NCBI GenBank assembly: GCA_945787105.1
Contig: CALZGZ010000186.1
Coordinates: 1 to 32,307 of the forward strand
Direction: 5' to 3'
DNA: 32,307 bases
Source: an uncultured Gammaproteobacteria bacterium
Lineage (GTDB): Bacteria; Pseudomonadota; Gammaproteobacteria; Arenicellales; JAANXG01
Shown here: one piece after another, positions 16,685 through 25,532 of the stretch
How positions within the stretch are numbered: position 1 is the first letter of the stretch
Layout of the letters: every line of letters starts with the position of its first letter
The notes under the pieces: model-generated
Told to the model about the DNA's origin: nothing
The model's database searches: none
The model's input: only the letters and a program-made list of their open reading frames with translations
Made by a program: the position numbers and the translations under genes

Positions 16685-17563
16685 ATGTCGAAACAATTTA
16701 AAACTATTGGTCTGTTTGGAAAATACAAAGATCCCGGTGTCCGGGACGCGATGAACGATCTCACCGAGTACCTCCGCTACCGCAATATCGAGGTGTTGGT
16801 TGGTGAAACCACGGCGCAAGAGATTCGCGCTGCATTGGTGCAGGACGTATCCGACAAAGACATAGAAAATCGTATCGATCTCGGAATTGTCGTCGGTGGT
16901 GACGGAACGATGTTGCACGTAGCCCGGTCATTGGCGCCCTACAATGTTCCTTTGGTTGGCGTCAACATGGGCCGTTTAGGTTTCCTCACGGATATTTCTC
17001 TTAATGAGATGTACGAAGACATCGGCCGAATTCTCGATGGTGAGTATGAGTTAGAACAACGGATGATGATTAATATTGAGGTGATCCGGGACGATGAGGT
17101 TCTTTATTCCGACAACGCCTTCAACGACATGGTGATCGGCAAAAGTGACATGGAGCGCCTGATCGAGATTCAGACCTTTGTAGATGGCGACTTCGTAACA
17201 AAACTGCGCGCAGACGGCATTATCGTCGCAACACCCACCGGGTCCACCGCATACGCCCTATCCGCCGGAGGCCCGATTATGCATCCACAGCTGGCCGCCC
17301 TGATAATGGTGCCGATCTGCCCACACATGCTATCCCACCGCCCTATTGCGCTCAGGGATTCAAGTATCATCGATTTCAACTTGATCAATATTTGTGAAGG
17401 TTGCGCCTACGTCTCTCTGGACGGAAAGATCGCCTTGCACCTCGATGGAGACGAAAAAATACGCGTACGCCGTTCACAGGAGACCGTAAGTTTTGTGCGT
17501 ACTCTGGAACATGATCATTACGTCGCGTTACGATCAAAGCTCGGCTGGGGAGAGGCTATCTAA
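16685..17563 (+). CDS. nadK: NAD kinase
   Basis: 292 aa, equal to E. coli NadK. It phosphorylates NAD to NADP using ATP in the cytosol. The GGDGTMLHVAR motif near residue 73 carries the catalytic Asp. The NE/D motif appears as DNAFNDMV, and the conserved C-terminal block is RADGIIVATPTGSTAYALSAGGP near 180. The ATG at 16685 gives MSKQFKTIGLFGKY, the usual start; the ORF extension to 16613 is not family-like. recN begins five bases after its stop. Confidence 0.97.
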   Translation: MSKQFKTIGLFGKYKDPGVRDAMNDLTEYLRYRNIEVLVGETTAQEIRAALVQDVSDKDIENRIDLGIVVGGDGTMLHVARSLAPYNVPLVGVNMGRLGFLTDISLNEMYEDIGRILDGEYELEQRMMINIEVIRDDEVLYSDNAFNDMVIGKSDMERLIEIQTFVDGDFVTKLRADGIIVATPTGSTAYALSAGGPIMHPQLAALIMVPICPHMLSHRPIALRDSSIIDFNLINICEGCAYVSLDGKIALHLDGDEKIRVRRSQETVSFVRTLEHDHYVALRSKLGWGEAI

Positions 17564-17568
17564 CGCCA

Positions 17569-19272
17569 ATGTTGACATCGCTATTCATCCGCAATTTTGC
17601 CATCGTCCCACAGCTCGAACTCGTCTTAGAACCAGGTTTAACTGTTCTCACAGGCGAGACCGGCGCTGGAAAGTCGATCTTAGTAGATGCGCTAATGCTG
17701 GCATTGGGTGCGCGCACCGACGCGGACAATATCCGCCACGGTGCTGATTCCGCGGAAATCAACGCCGGCCTCGAACTACATCCCGAGGAAGATGCCGCTA
17801 TTTGGCTGCAGGAGCATGAGCTCTATGAAGAAGACAGTTGTGTGCTGCGCCGGCTGGTATACCGCAACAAACCCACCAAAGCGTTTATCAACGCACGCCC
17901 AGTAACCCTGCAGTTGTTGCGGAACTTCAGTCAGCGGATCATCGATATACACGGTCAACACGAGCATCAATCACTACTGCGGATCGAAACGCAGCGCCAA
18001 ATCGTTGACGATTTTGCGTCCCTCGTTAAAGACGTCGAGAAGCTCGCGACTCTCTATGCAGAACTGAAACGGTTGCAGCTCCAGTTGGATAATCTCAATA
18101 GTGAATCCTCGACTCGATTGCACGAAATCGACTTATTGAGATTTCAAACCTCCGAGCTTGAACAGATGAACCTGCAGGATCGCGAGTTTCTACAACTCGA
18201 ACAGGAACACGCCAAACTGGCGCATGCGACTGAGCTGCGAGAAGGCATCGAGTTTTGTTATCAGCATCTCTACGATGCCGAACAATACGCGGTCGCAAGT
18301 ACAATCACGCAATGCCTAAACGAGTTAAATGGACTACTGGATTACGAACCGCAGCTGTCACAGATCAGCGATCTTATAAATCAGGCATCCATTCACATTG
18401 ATGAAGCGACAACGCAGCTGCGGCAGTTGTCGAGTGGTATTGAAGTCGACCCCCAGCGACTGGACGAGGTGGAACGACGCATGAGCGCACTGCTGAATTT
18501 GGCTCGAAAACATCAGTGCGAACCTGATCAATTACCTCGTATTCATCAGGAATTGGCCCACAAACTGACGGCAGTTGAACACACTGGTACGAGTATCGAA
18601 GGCCTCCAAAAATCTCTCCAAGATGCCCACGAACATTACGAAAAGACCGCCGATAAGCTTTCTAAACAGCGGCGAATATCGGCGGCGAACCTATCCAGGC
18701 TCGTCACCGAGCAAATGCAAGAGCTAGGAATGAAAGGCGGCCGCTTCGAAGTGACGGTTACGGAACGAGACCGTGCAGTACCCACGCGCTTTGGTTTTGA
18801 TGACATCATTTTCCAGGTCAGCACCAATCGCAGTCAGCCACTTAGGCCACTAAACAAGGTCGCCTCCGGCGGCGAGTTGTCCCGCATCAGTTTGGCGATC
18901 CAGGTAATCACGGCTCGGGTTGGACGCGTGCCCACTTTAATCTTCGATGAAGTGGATGTCGGTATTGGCGGCGGTGTGGCGGAGATCGTTGGACAGAGGC
19001 TGCGGTCGCTGGCACAAAAACGCCAAGTGATATGTATCACGCACCTGCCCCAGGTTGCGGCGCAGGGTAATCACCACCATCAAGTTAAGAAGTATGATGA
19101 TAACGGGGTGCGCGTGACAATTATTCCCCTAACTGATGACGAGCGCGTTCAGGAAATCGCTCGTATGCTCGGCGGCGTCAAGATCACCGATCAAACCATG
19201 GCACATGCCTATGAAATGTTGTCCCGTACCACCCACCGCGCTGAACCACCGTCGCTGTCGGTGGTGGAATAA
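17569..19272 (+). CDS. recN: DNA repair protein RecN
   Basis: 567 aa (E. coli 553). SMC-like ATPase of double-strand-break repair. Walker A GETGAGKS is near residue 29, two coiled-coil arms run through about 160-370, the ABC signature is VASGGELSRISLAI near 428, and Walker B is LIFDEVDVGIGG near 460, followed by CITHLPQVAAQGNHH. The ATG at 17569 follows nadK closely with GGGGAGAGG just upstream, so the two are probably one operon. No LexA box was recognised. Confidence 0.97.
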   Translation: MLTSLFIRNFAIVPQLELVLEPGLTVLTGETGAGKSILVDALMLALGARTDADNIRHGADSAEINAGLELHPEEDAAIWLQEHELYEEDSCVLRRLVYRNKPTKAFINARPVTLQLLRNFSQRIIDIHGQHEHQSLLRIETQRQIVDDFASLVKDVEKLATLYAELKRLQLQLDNLNSESSTRLHEIDLLRFQTSELEQMNLQDREFLQLEQEHAKLAHATELREGIEFCYQHLYDAEQYAVASTITQCLNELNGLLDYEPQLSQISDLINQASIHIDEATTQLRQLSSGIEVDPQRLDEVERRMSALLNLARKHQCEPDQLPRIHQELAHKLTAVEHTGTSIEGLQKSLQDAHEHYEKTADKLSKQRRISAANLSRLVTEQMQELGMKGGRFEVTVTERDRAVPTRFGFDDIIFQVSTNRSQPLRPLNKVASGGELSRISLAIQVITARVGRVPTLIFDEVDVGIGGGVAEIVGQRLRSLAQKRQVICITHLPQVAAQGNHHHQVKKYDDNGVRVTIIPLTDDERVQEIARMLGGVKITDQTMAHAYEMLSRTTHRAEPPSLSVVE

Positions 19273-19320
19273 CGTCACCTGGCATGTTCAGCAACCCAAC
19301 TACACAATCCACATTCCCAG

Positions 19321-19806
19321 ATGGATGACTCGGTCAACGAGAATCCGCGGCACGCAGAAGTTCACCACGCGACCGACCAAGATGTGTCCGCGATTGGCGC
19401 TCTGATGGAACGTTACGCCGCGCTTGGGAATGTCCTGCCACGGACGGTGGATGACATCCGGCGTAACCTGGACGAGTTCTATGTCATTGAAATCCAATCC
19501 CGGGTCGTCGGCTGTGGGGCTCTGGAGGTTTTCACCCCGGAACTTGCTGAAATTCGTAGTCTGATGATCGCCGAGGACTATGCCGCACGAGGACTTGGCG
19601 GTCGATTGGTGGAACATTTGATCGGCGAAGCCCGGACACGGGGATTTAAACGTCTGATGGCACTGACCTACGTTCCGCAATTTTTTCACAAATGGGAATT
19701 TGAGACCGTGTCCAAAGACGCATTGCCGGAAAAGGTCTGGGGGATTTGTGTCACCTGTTACAAATTCAACAACTGCGATGAAACTGCGGTGTTGAAATAT
19801 CTCTAG
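19321..19806 (+). CDS. GNAT acetyltransferase, short ArgA-like (N-acetylglutamate synthase type)
   Basis: 161 aa, a single GNAT domain. The acetyl-CoA loop is AARGLGGRLVEHLIGEA near residue 85. The pattern AALGNVLPRTVDDIRRNLDEFYVIE, then LAEIRSLMIAEDY, then FFHKWEFETVSKDALPEKVWGICVTC and FNNCDETAVLKYL matches the acetyltransferase part of N-acetylglutamate synthases, including stand-alone short forms such as mycobacterial Rv2747. It would make N-acetylglutamate, the first step of arginine synthesis. No amino-acid-kinase domain is present. It starts 48 bases after recN. Confidence 0.8.
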   Translation: MDDSVNENPRHAEVHHATDQDVSAIGALMERYAALGNVLPRTVDDIRRNLDEFYVIEIQSRVVGCGALEVFTPELAEIRSLMIAEDYAARGLGGRLVEHLIGEARTRGFKRLMALTYVPQFFHKWEFETVSKDALPEKVWGICVTCYKFNNCDETAVLKYL

Positions 19807-19890
19807 CCGCACATCGCACCAACGCGCCGGCGATTTACCAACCGGCCGACATCCGTTATCATCCGCGCACTCACATAGTGACGATATTCT

Positions 19891-20331
19891 ATGCAACGGT
19901 TATCATTTATCATTGCCCTGTCAGTGACGCTGTTACTCAGCGGCTGCATTCGCCCGTACAAAATCGACATTCAACAAGGTAACGTCGTCAGCGCTGAACA
20001 ACTCGAACAGTTGAAGACGGGTATGTCAAAGCGCGAAGTGCGCTACTTACTTGGCACCCCGTTGGTGGTGGATCCATTCCACAATGACCGTTGGGAGTAT
20101 TACTACTCTTTCAGGGCGGGAGGATCCAAACAGGCGGAACATCGGCGAATCACCATTGTGTTTGATAATGAGGCATTTCGCGGGATTCAAGGAGACGTTA
20201 TCGCCGGACAAAGCAGTACATTGCCGGCGCAGGCCGAGGCGTCCACTGGCGGTACGAAAATCACTGAACCACAACCGACGCAAAAAAAGGGAATATTTCG
20301 CCACGGTTGGGACAAGGTGTTCAGAAAATAG
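19891..20331 (+). CDS. bamE: outer membrane assembly lipoprotein BamE (SmpA/OmlA)
   Basis: 146 aa. Lipoprotein signal peptide with lipobox LLSGC, the modified Cys near residue 19. The SmpA/OmlA domain follows: YKIDIQQGNVVSAEQLEQLKTGMSKREVRYLLGTPLVVDPFHNDRWEYYYSF, the classical BamE fingerprint. It is anchored to the inner face of the outer membrane and stabilises the BAM complex. The Lys/Gln-rich C-terminal tail (from about residue 108) is longer than in E. coli BamE. It converges with rnfH with a 20-base gap. Confidence 0.95.
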   Translation: MQRLSFIIALSVTLLLSGCIRPYKIDIQQGNVVSAEQLEQLKTGMSKREVRYLLGTPLVVDPFHNDRWEYYYSFRAGGSKQAEHRRITIVFDNEAFRGIQGDVIAGQSSTLPAQAEASTGGTKITEPQPTQKKGIFRHGWDKVFRK

Positions 20332-20351
20332 CGCCACGTACACGACAAGCG

Positions 20352-20666
20352 CTAACCGCTCCTCTTCTCCCGTCCCATTGTCTTGCCTTGCCCTGCAAGT
20401 TCCCGTCTGATTTCCTTTGGATCGGCGGTTAACGGACGATACACCTCCACCCGGTCGCCATCGGCGACCGGGTGGTCCAACGCCACGAGGCGGCCGAAGA
20501 TTCCCACTCTGTTGACCTTCAAATCAAGCCTGTGCCGTTCGATAAAGCCCGACTGATCCAGCACGTGTTTGACATCGCTGCCGGCCGGCACCGTGAGTTC
20601 GCGACGATATTGCCGCTCCGGCTCGGCATAAGCGACCTCGACATTGATGTTGCTATCGTTTCCCAT
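20352..20666 (-). CDS. rnfH: RnfH family protein (UPF0125)
   Basis: 104 aa with a beta-grasp, ubiquitin-like pattern: INVEVAYAEPERQYRRELTVPAGSDVKHVLDQSG, VGIFGRLVALDHPVADGDRVEVYRPLTADPKEIRR. Function is not established despite the name. It overlaps the ratA stop by 14 bases, the common ratA-rnfH pairing next to smpB in gammaproteobacteria. Confidence 0.93.
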   Translation of the reverse strand: MGNDSNINVEVAYAEPERQYRRELTVPAGSDVKHVLDQSGFIERHRLDLKVNRVGIFGRLVALDHPVADGDRVEVYRPLTADPKEIRRELAGQGKTMGREKRSG

Positions 20667-21090
20667 AGATCAATTGCGCGCGTTTATGGAACGCATCTAC
20701 TTGCGTGTTGGAGATGTGCGAAAAGACCGGTCCCACTAAGGCGGCGACCACCTTACTATCGAAATCAAAATGCAGATCCAACTCGATCTTGCACGCCTTT
20801 TCGTCCAGAGGCGTGAATCGCCACACGCCTTCCAGATTGCGGAATGGCCCCTCAACGTGCTTCATGGTGATTGATTCAAAGGGATTCATGGTATTTCTAG
20901 TCGTGAATTTTTTCTTTAATCCCTTGAACGCGATCATGATCGAGGCGATCACGGTATCGCCTTGTTCCGAAATCACGGTTGTAGCGTCGCACCAGTTTAG
21001 GAACTCCCCATACCGCGGAATATCCGCGACTAACGCATACATCTCCTCAACGCTATAGGGCACTAATGCCGAACGTTCGACTTTATGCAT
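20653..21090 (-). CDS. ratA: RatA-like START/Coq10 domain protein
   Basis: 145 aa, a single polyketide-cyclase/START domain: VERSALVPYSVEEMYALVADIPRYGEFLNWC at the N-terminus and PVFSHISNTQVDAFHKRAQLIYG at the C-terminus. E. coli RatA was described as a toxin blocking 70S assembly, while the fold and eukaryotic Coq10 point to ubiquinone binding; the latter role may apply. It overlaps both the upstream transporter (eight bases) and rnfH. Confidence 0.93.
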   Translation of the reverse strand: MHKVERSALVPYSVEEMYALVADIPRYGEFLNWCDATTVISEQGDTVIASIMIAFKGLKKKFTTRNTMNPFESITMKHVEGPFRNLEGVWRFTPLDEKACKIELDLHFDFDSKVVAALVGPVFSHISNTQVDAFHKRAQLIYGKR

Positions 21091-22480
21091 TGAAATATTG
21101 ACCGAATAACAAATACAACAGCAACATACCTACCAGTACCGGTGACACGAAACGGGTAACGAATAACCAAATCTGAAACCCGGCATGACTCCTGAGTTGC
21201 AACTCTTCCCGGGAGTGTTCACGCTGAATTTTCCAACCCGCGAACAACGCAATCAGGATACCTCCTAGCGGTAGTGTAATGTTTGTCGTTACCAAATCGA
21301 AAATATCGAAAAAACCATTGGTTTTTGCCACGCCTAAAAAGCGGAACGAGAACGCCCAGTCGCTGAAAGACATGATTGTGAGTATGCCCAGCAACCAGGC
21401 AAACCCACCGGTGAGGACCGCGGAAAGCATGCGTCCGAGCCCGCGGGTTTCGGTCAGCCAGGCTACCGCCGGCTCGATCAACGAGATTGCCGACGTCCAC
21501 GCGGCGAACACCAATAATACAAAAAACAACGTCCCCCAGAATACACCACCGGGCATCTGCCCGAACGCGATCGGCAACGTTTCAAAGATCAACGAAGGGC
21601 CCGACGCGGGTTCCAAACCATTGGCAAACACGATCGGAAACACCGCTAGTCCCGCCAACAATGCCACCACTGTGTCCGCGCTTACGATCATGATCGTTGA
21701 TCCGGCGATCGACGATTGCTGCGGCAAATAGGAACCGTAAATCAGTATCGCGCCCATACCTAAACTCAGACTGAAAAACGCCTGACCCATCGCTCCAAGA
21801 ATCACCACTGGCGTGAGTTTGCTAAAGTCGGTCTTGAATAGAAATTTAAACGCCGCATCAAAGCCACCGCTTCCCATGGAATAAAACACCAACGCCAGCA
21901 AAAGAATGAATAACACCGGCATCATGAACTTAACCGCTTTCTCTAGTCCAGCCTGAACCCCGCGTGCTACGATGATGGTAGTCATCACCATAAATAAGGT
22001 GTGCCAAGCCAACACCGTGTGAGGATCGGTAACAAAAACTCCGAACAGAGCTTTGATACGTTCCGGATTTTGCAGCGCGAACACACCGCCCGCGGTGCGG
22101 AACACATAAGCAAGGGTCCACCCAGCGACCACGCTGTAAAAAGATAGAATCAAAAATCCGGTGGCCATGCCCAACCAACCCACAAACTGCCATGCCGGAC
22201 TAGCACCCTCATCGTGGGCCAGGATGCGCATCGTATTGACCGGACTGCGGCGTGCCCGGCGGCCCAACAATACCTCGGACATCATTATGGGGATACCGAT
22301 CAGAACGACGCAGACGAGATAAACGAGAACGAATGCCCCCCCACCACCTTGGCCCACCATATAGGGAAACTTCCAGATGTTGCCAAGTCCCACCGCCGAG
22401 CCCGTCGCCGCCAACACGAACACCCACCGCGAGGACCACTGGGCATGCACATAGTTGATGTGTACGTCCACCTTAACCAT
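21083..22480 (-). CDS. sodium-dependent neurotransmitter:sodium symporter (NSS/SNF) family transporter
   Basis: 465 aa with about 11-12 membrane helices. TM1 carries the sodium/substrate site signature GSAVGLGNIWKFPYMVGQGG near residue 30, and the helical SLSLGMGAILIYGSYLP and FVLLVFAAWTSAISLIEP segments match TM6-TM8 of LeuT-type proteins. It would import an amino acid with Na+ across the inner membrane; the substrate cannot be told from sequence. The eight-base overlap with ratA suggests cotranslation. Confidence 0.94.
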   Translation of the reverse strand: MVKVDVHINYVHAQWSSRWVFVLAATGSAVGLGNIWKFPYMVGQGGGGAFVLVYLVCVVLIGIPIMMSEVLLGRRARRSPVNTMRILAHDEGASPAWQFVGWLGMATGFLILSFYSVVAGWTLAYVFRTAGGVFALQNPERIKALFGVFVTDPHTVLAWHTLFMVMTTIIVARGVQAGLEKAVKFMMPVLFILLLALVFYSMGSGGFDAAFKFLFKTDFSKLTPVVILGAMGQAFFSLSLGMGAILIYGSYLPQQSSIAGSTIMIVSADTVVALLAGLAVFPIVFANGLEPASGPSLIFETLPIAFGQMPGGVFWGTLFFVLLVFAAWTSAISLIEPAVAWLTETRGLGRMLSAVLTGGFAWLLGILTIMSFSDWAFSFRFLGVAKTNGFFDIFDLVTTNITLPLGGILIALFAGWKIQREHSREELQLRSHAGFQIWLFVTRFVSPVLVGMLLLYLLFGQYFNA

Positions 22481-22619
22481 ATTCGATTGAACGCCTTAGA
22501 TCTGATGCTGCGTATCGTCCGCACGAAGTTTAGCGTAAAACTCCGAATCCATTATCGCGATGTGATTGACGATGCTGGCAAATTAGCTTTAGTGTTGCAT
22601 AACGACTGATATTGACTCG

Positions 22620-23096
22620 ATGGCCAAGAGCAAAACTAAACCTGCATCCAACACAATCGCACTCAACAAGAAGGCGCGGCACGACTATCACATCGAAGAG
22701 GAATTCGAAGCGGGCCTAGCGCTGGAGGGTTGGGAGGTCAAGAGCCTGCGCGATGGACGCGGCCAACTCAAGGAAAGCTACGTGATCGTGCGCCTTGGGG
22801 AGTTGTTCTTGTTTGGGGCGCACATCTCGCCGCTGCTATCGGCTTCCAGCCACATCCACCCGGATCCGACCCGCACCCGCAAATTGTTGATGCAGCGGAC
22901 TGAGATCGATCGTCTCATCGGCGCCGTAGAACGCCGTGGCTACACGCTGGTACCGCTGGCCCTGTATTGGAGATCCGGACGCGTGAAACTCAAGATTGCC
23001 CTCGCCAAGGGCAAAAAGCTCCATGATAAGCGCGCCGCCATCAAGCAACGGGAATGGGAACGGGATAAACAACGGCTGCACAAGTTAACCCGCTAA
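22620..23096 (+). CDS. smpB: SsrA-binding protein SmpB
   Basis: 158 aa. An OB-fold RNA-binding protein: [40 protein letters not shown], then [32 protein letters not shown] and a basic C-terminal tail ([14 protein letters not shown]) that probes the mRNA channel. It brings tmRNA to stalled ribosomes. The tmRNA gene itself lies about 260 bases downstream on the same strand. Confidence 0.97.
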   Translation: MAKSKTKPASNTIALNKKARHDYHIEEEFEAGLALEGWEVKSLRDGRGQLKESYVIVRLGELFLFGAHISPLLSASSHIHPDPTRTRKLLMQRTEIDRLIGAVERRGYTLVPLALYWRSGRVKLKIALAKGKKLHDKRAAIKQREWERDKQRLHKLTR

Positions 23097-23330
23097 ACGA
23101 TAGCCCGGGCGCGGCGTTTGCTGATTTGCGGGCGCTGCGGGGTACAAGGCGCGCGGATCGGTCCAGGAGGCGTGGATTTGAACCCTAGCAAACGCCTGTA
23201 ATGGCTGAAAAATGCGTGACAACTTGTGCGGATCGGCGGGATTTCACCGCCATGCAATCGGTATTAAACTCGGTCCCCCGACGGTGCCGCCTATCGTTCC
23301 GGCGGACGCGCCATACCACTGGAAATACCG

Positions 23331-23336
23331 TATAAT
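23331..23336 (+). promoter_or_regulatory. -10 element upstream of ssrA
   Basis: A perfect TATAAT 21 bases before the mature tmRNA 5' end. No convincing -35 hexamer is seen at the expected distance. Confidence 0.55.
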
Positions 23337-23357
23337 AGACCCCATATATCACCTCAT

Positions 23358-23713
23358 GGGGGCGACACGGCTTCGACGTGGGTCGCGAAACCATCGGGGC
23401 ATGCCGAGGTGCGGAATTCCTCGTAAATCCAGCCGCAAACCATTAGTTGCCAATAACGACAACTACCAACTAGCCGCTTAAATCCGGTTAGTCCTCTCAC
23501 CTGATTTGCCTACGGATTGGGATTCGAGGGGTCAAATCACATAGGATCGCGTAACGTTGCGTCCGTTAACGTTGCGTTAAATTCAAGCGGACTCGCTGAT
23601 CAGTACGCCCGTTCGCCGGTGTACGGTCAGTCAAACACAAGGGCGGACTAAGCATGTAGATCCGATGCGCGGAGGGCTTGCGGACGCGGGTTCGATTCCC
23701 GCCGCCTCCACCA
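23358..23713 (+). ncRNA. ssrA: transfer-messenger RNA (tmRNA)
   Basis: 356 nt. The acceptor stem pairs GGGGGCG (23358-23364) with CGCCTCC before the encoded ACCA end. The 5' block GGCGACACGGCTTCGACGTGGG and the 3' T-arm GCGGGTTCGATTCCCGC are typical. The resume reading frame after TTAGTT gives ANNDNYQLAA and a TAA stop, a standard hydrophobic proteolysis tag ending in LAA. It works with SmpB in trans-translation. Confidence 0.96.
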
Positions 23714-23731
23714 ATTAACGCTGTCGATTAG

Positions 23732-23778
23732 AGGGGAAACACTAAGTTATCCAGTTGGTTAGTGTGGTCATTCCCCCT
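23732..23778. repeat. long imperfect stem-loop after tmRNA
   Basis: AGGGGAAACACTAA pairs with TTAGTGT and then, after a five-base bulge, with TTCCCCCT. It lies 18 bases after the tmRNA 3' end, so it may stop transcription or protect the precursor end, though no U-run follows. Confidence 0.55.
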
Positions 23779-24029
23779 GCATTGCTCTCTTTGAATCTCC
23801 GCAATTTTGTCCAAAAACGGTCCGATATTTGGAATCCGCAGGCACCAAGATTCACGATTTTCGTTATGATCGGAAATTCAGGGTCGTTTGCAGTGCTTTG
23901 ATAGCTTCCAGAAGGCCACGCAGAAATTGCAGTCTGTGCCTAAATGAGTGCATTATTTCTTGGACATCACGGACCGTGAAATAGGATCAGCGTAAATCAT
24001 AGACCCCTTGAGCAGAAGGAGGATAAATT
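23779..24029. other. non-coding spacer with a possible promoter
   Basis: No gene seen between the tmRNA and the small monooxygenase-like gene. TTGGAC (23960-23965), a 16-base gap and TAGGAT (23982-23987) could be the promoter of that gene. Confidence 0.4.
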
Positions 24030-24320
24030 ATGTACGCGCGTTTGGTTACACTCGCACTGAAACCTGGAAACCAGTCCACCGCAGAGGAATTGGCTGACAA
24101 AGCCGGCACCATCATGAAGACGATGCCGGGATTTGAGCACTTCACCTTCTTTCGCGACGAAGCCACCGGCCGTTATGGCAGTTTTAGTGTATGGCAGACT
24201 AAAGAAAATGCCGAGGCCGTCAGTCAAGCCACGGAACTCCATATCCGCGAGATGGTGAGTGACATCCTGACAGAGCCACCGTCTGTGCGAATCTTCGACG
24301 TATACGAGCCAAAGGAATAG
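24030..24320 (+). CDS. antibiotic biosynthesis monooxygenase (ABM) fold protein
   Basis: 96 aa, a single ferredoxin-like ABM/Dabb domain: MYARLVTLALKPGNQSTAEELADKAGTIMKTMPGFEHFTFFRDEATGRYGSFSVWQTKENAEA. Members are heme-degrading or quinol oxygenases, or simply small dimeric ligand binders; no residue here settles which. The start is certain because of the perfect ribosome binding site AGAAGGAGGATAAATT. It is monocistronic, ending in the terminator at 24342. Confidence 0.8.
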   Translation: MYARLVTLALKPGNQSTAEELADKAGTIMKTMPGFEHFTFFRDEATGRYGSFSVWQTKENAEAVSQATELHIREMVSDILTEPPSVRIFDVYEPKE

Positions 24321-24341
24321 GCAACCGGGATGAGTAAAAAA

Positions 24342-24374
24342 GGTGCCCGGTAACTTTTCCCGGGCACCCTTCTT
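24342..24374 (+). terminator. rho-independent terminator
   Basis: GGTGCCCGG (24342-24350), loop, CCGGGCACC (24360-24368), preceded by AAAAAA and followed by CTTCTTA. A strong stem of nine pairs with a modest U tail. Confidence 0.75.
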
Positions 24375-24623
24375 ACCTTGCACTTTAATACTTCCTGTTA
24401 CGGAGCGTACAGTAGGCGGTGATTTAAGGTGCCAGTATCCATTGTTTTTAATCCAAACATAAATGGTGCTGCTCCCGCAGGGCGGAAAAAGTACTCGCAT
24501 ACGCGGTGTGAGGCAGACTTTGTGCGTCCAACCAGGCGAAGACAAACAGTGGGCCGGTGTGCTTCAACCTGAATGCTTACAACTACCGCGCTCCTAACTT
24601 TGCTTCAAACCCTGGAGGTCATA
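24375..24623. other. non-coding spacer
   Basis: Apart from the ribosome binding site (GGAGGTCATA) of the following small gene, nothing recognisable was found here. Confidence 0.4.
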
Positions 24624-24866
24624 ATGAAAACATCCCATGCAATACTGATCGGTTTCACGCTGGTCGCTATCACCGTTGTCTTCACCCGCGCCCCGGCTCG
24701 GGCTGCCGTAGGAGCATCTTCATATGAGGCGGTAACACCAGGCGACATGTCTGCCCACGGCAGTTTTGTTTGGCGAATCAATGCCGATACTGGACAGGTA
24801 TCAATTTGCAAATCAAACATAAATTTAACGGCTGCTCCTAAGTGCTCTATTTGGTCAGAAAAATAG
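24624..24866 (+). CDS. small secreted protein of unknown function
   Basis: 80 aa from the ATG at 24624, which follows GGAGGTCATA; the longer ORF start at 24573 lacks this. Residues 1-28 look like a Sec signal peptide with likely cleavage after APARA. The mature part, about 50 aa, has GSFVWRINADTGQVSIC and PKCSIW, with two cysteines that could pair. The phrase resembles one strand pair of a repeat protein, but no family is recognised. It is probably periplasmic or exported. Confidence 0.6.
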   Translation: MKTSHAILIGFTLVAITVVFTRAPARAAVGASSYEAVTPGDMSAHGSFVWRINADTGQVSICKSNINLTAAPKCSIWSEK

Positions 24867-25421
24867 AGCGCGGCCAATCGACCGCGGCCAAGTCACTGAT
24901 GGTTCATGTCGGTGGGTATCGCATCGGCGGCTAGCGGCACCACTAAAGGTTGAAACCGAACTCAGTGCGGTCTGTTTAAGGATTATGCTCGTGCTCCACA
25001 ACGCCTAGCGCAATCGAAATAGGATTGCTCGGAGTGTCTTTGCCCCCATATTTTGTTATCGCTACCCGGTTGCCGTCCTCTCTAAACTAGGTGCGCAGTT
25101 ATCGTACCGAAATTACTTTCACATGAGATTTCAAGTACCTGAAAAACGCAGTAATTGACTCGGTGTGAAAACCGTAAAACCCACCGACACAAAAAGTCGT
25201 GATCACTCGCCGATGGCTGAATGAACACCCAAAGACGTGAAGTGATGCGGACCCCCCCGGCGATGAACGATAGCCGTGTGACTCACTGAAAGAATCACGT
25301 TGATCAAAGAAAATTGCGCTGACTGAAAAAGATTTCTTCGAGTGTGATCAGAGTTACAGAATATTCGTGTGCGTTCTTGTTAGCATGATCATTGCAGGGA
25401 GTTTGAGGGTATTGCGATTGA
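24867..25421. other. long non-coding stretch, possible sRNA locus
   Basis: About 555 bases without a credible ORF on either strand. It ends in a strong plus-strand terminator (25422) that no visible gene needs. A weak promoter-like TTCGAG-N16-GAATAT lies near 25340-25370. An unannotated small RNA is possible but not shown. Confidence 0.35.
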
Positions 25422-25450
25422 GGCCGCCACAATAATGGCGGCCTTTTCTT
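25422..25450 (+). terminator. orphan rho-independent terminator
   Basis: GGCCGCC (25422-25428), loop ACAATAAT, GGCGGCC (25437-25443), then TTTTCTT. The nearest upstream plus-strand gene ends about 555 bases earlier. Confidence 0.85.
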
Positions 25451-25489
25451 GTTGTGTAGGTGATCAATAATGGATTTGAGAAAACGCAG

Positions 25490-25516
25490 TCAGACCCCGT
25501 TTTACACCGGGTCTGA
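25490..25516 (-). terminator. hairpin downstream of sseA
   Basis: TCAGACCC and GGGTCTGA form an eight-pair stem 16 bases after the sseA stop; on the minus strand TTTTCT follows a few bases later. It shares the TCAGACCC word with the palindromes in repeat copies B and C. Confidence 0.5.
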
Positions 25517-25532
25517 TCCATCTATCTCCATT

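Noticed and set aside
16195-16701. 168-aa plus-strand ORF over repeat copy D
   Set aside because: It reads through the tandem CCCCGCACAGCAGGGG units and repeat ends, has no family features, and overlaps the nadK start.
23097-23330. Spacer between smpB and ssrA considered for a gene
   Set aside because: Only short ORFs without ribosome binding sites or recognisable features; treated as tmRNA upstream region.
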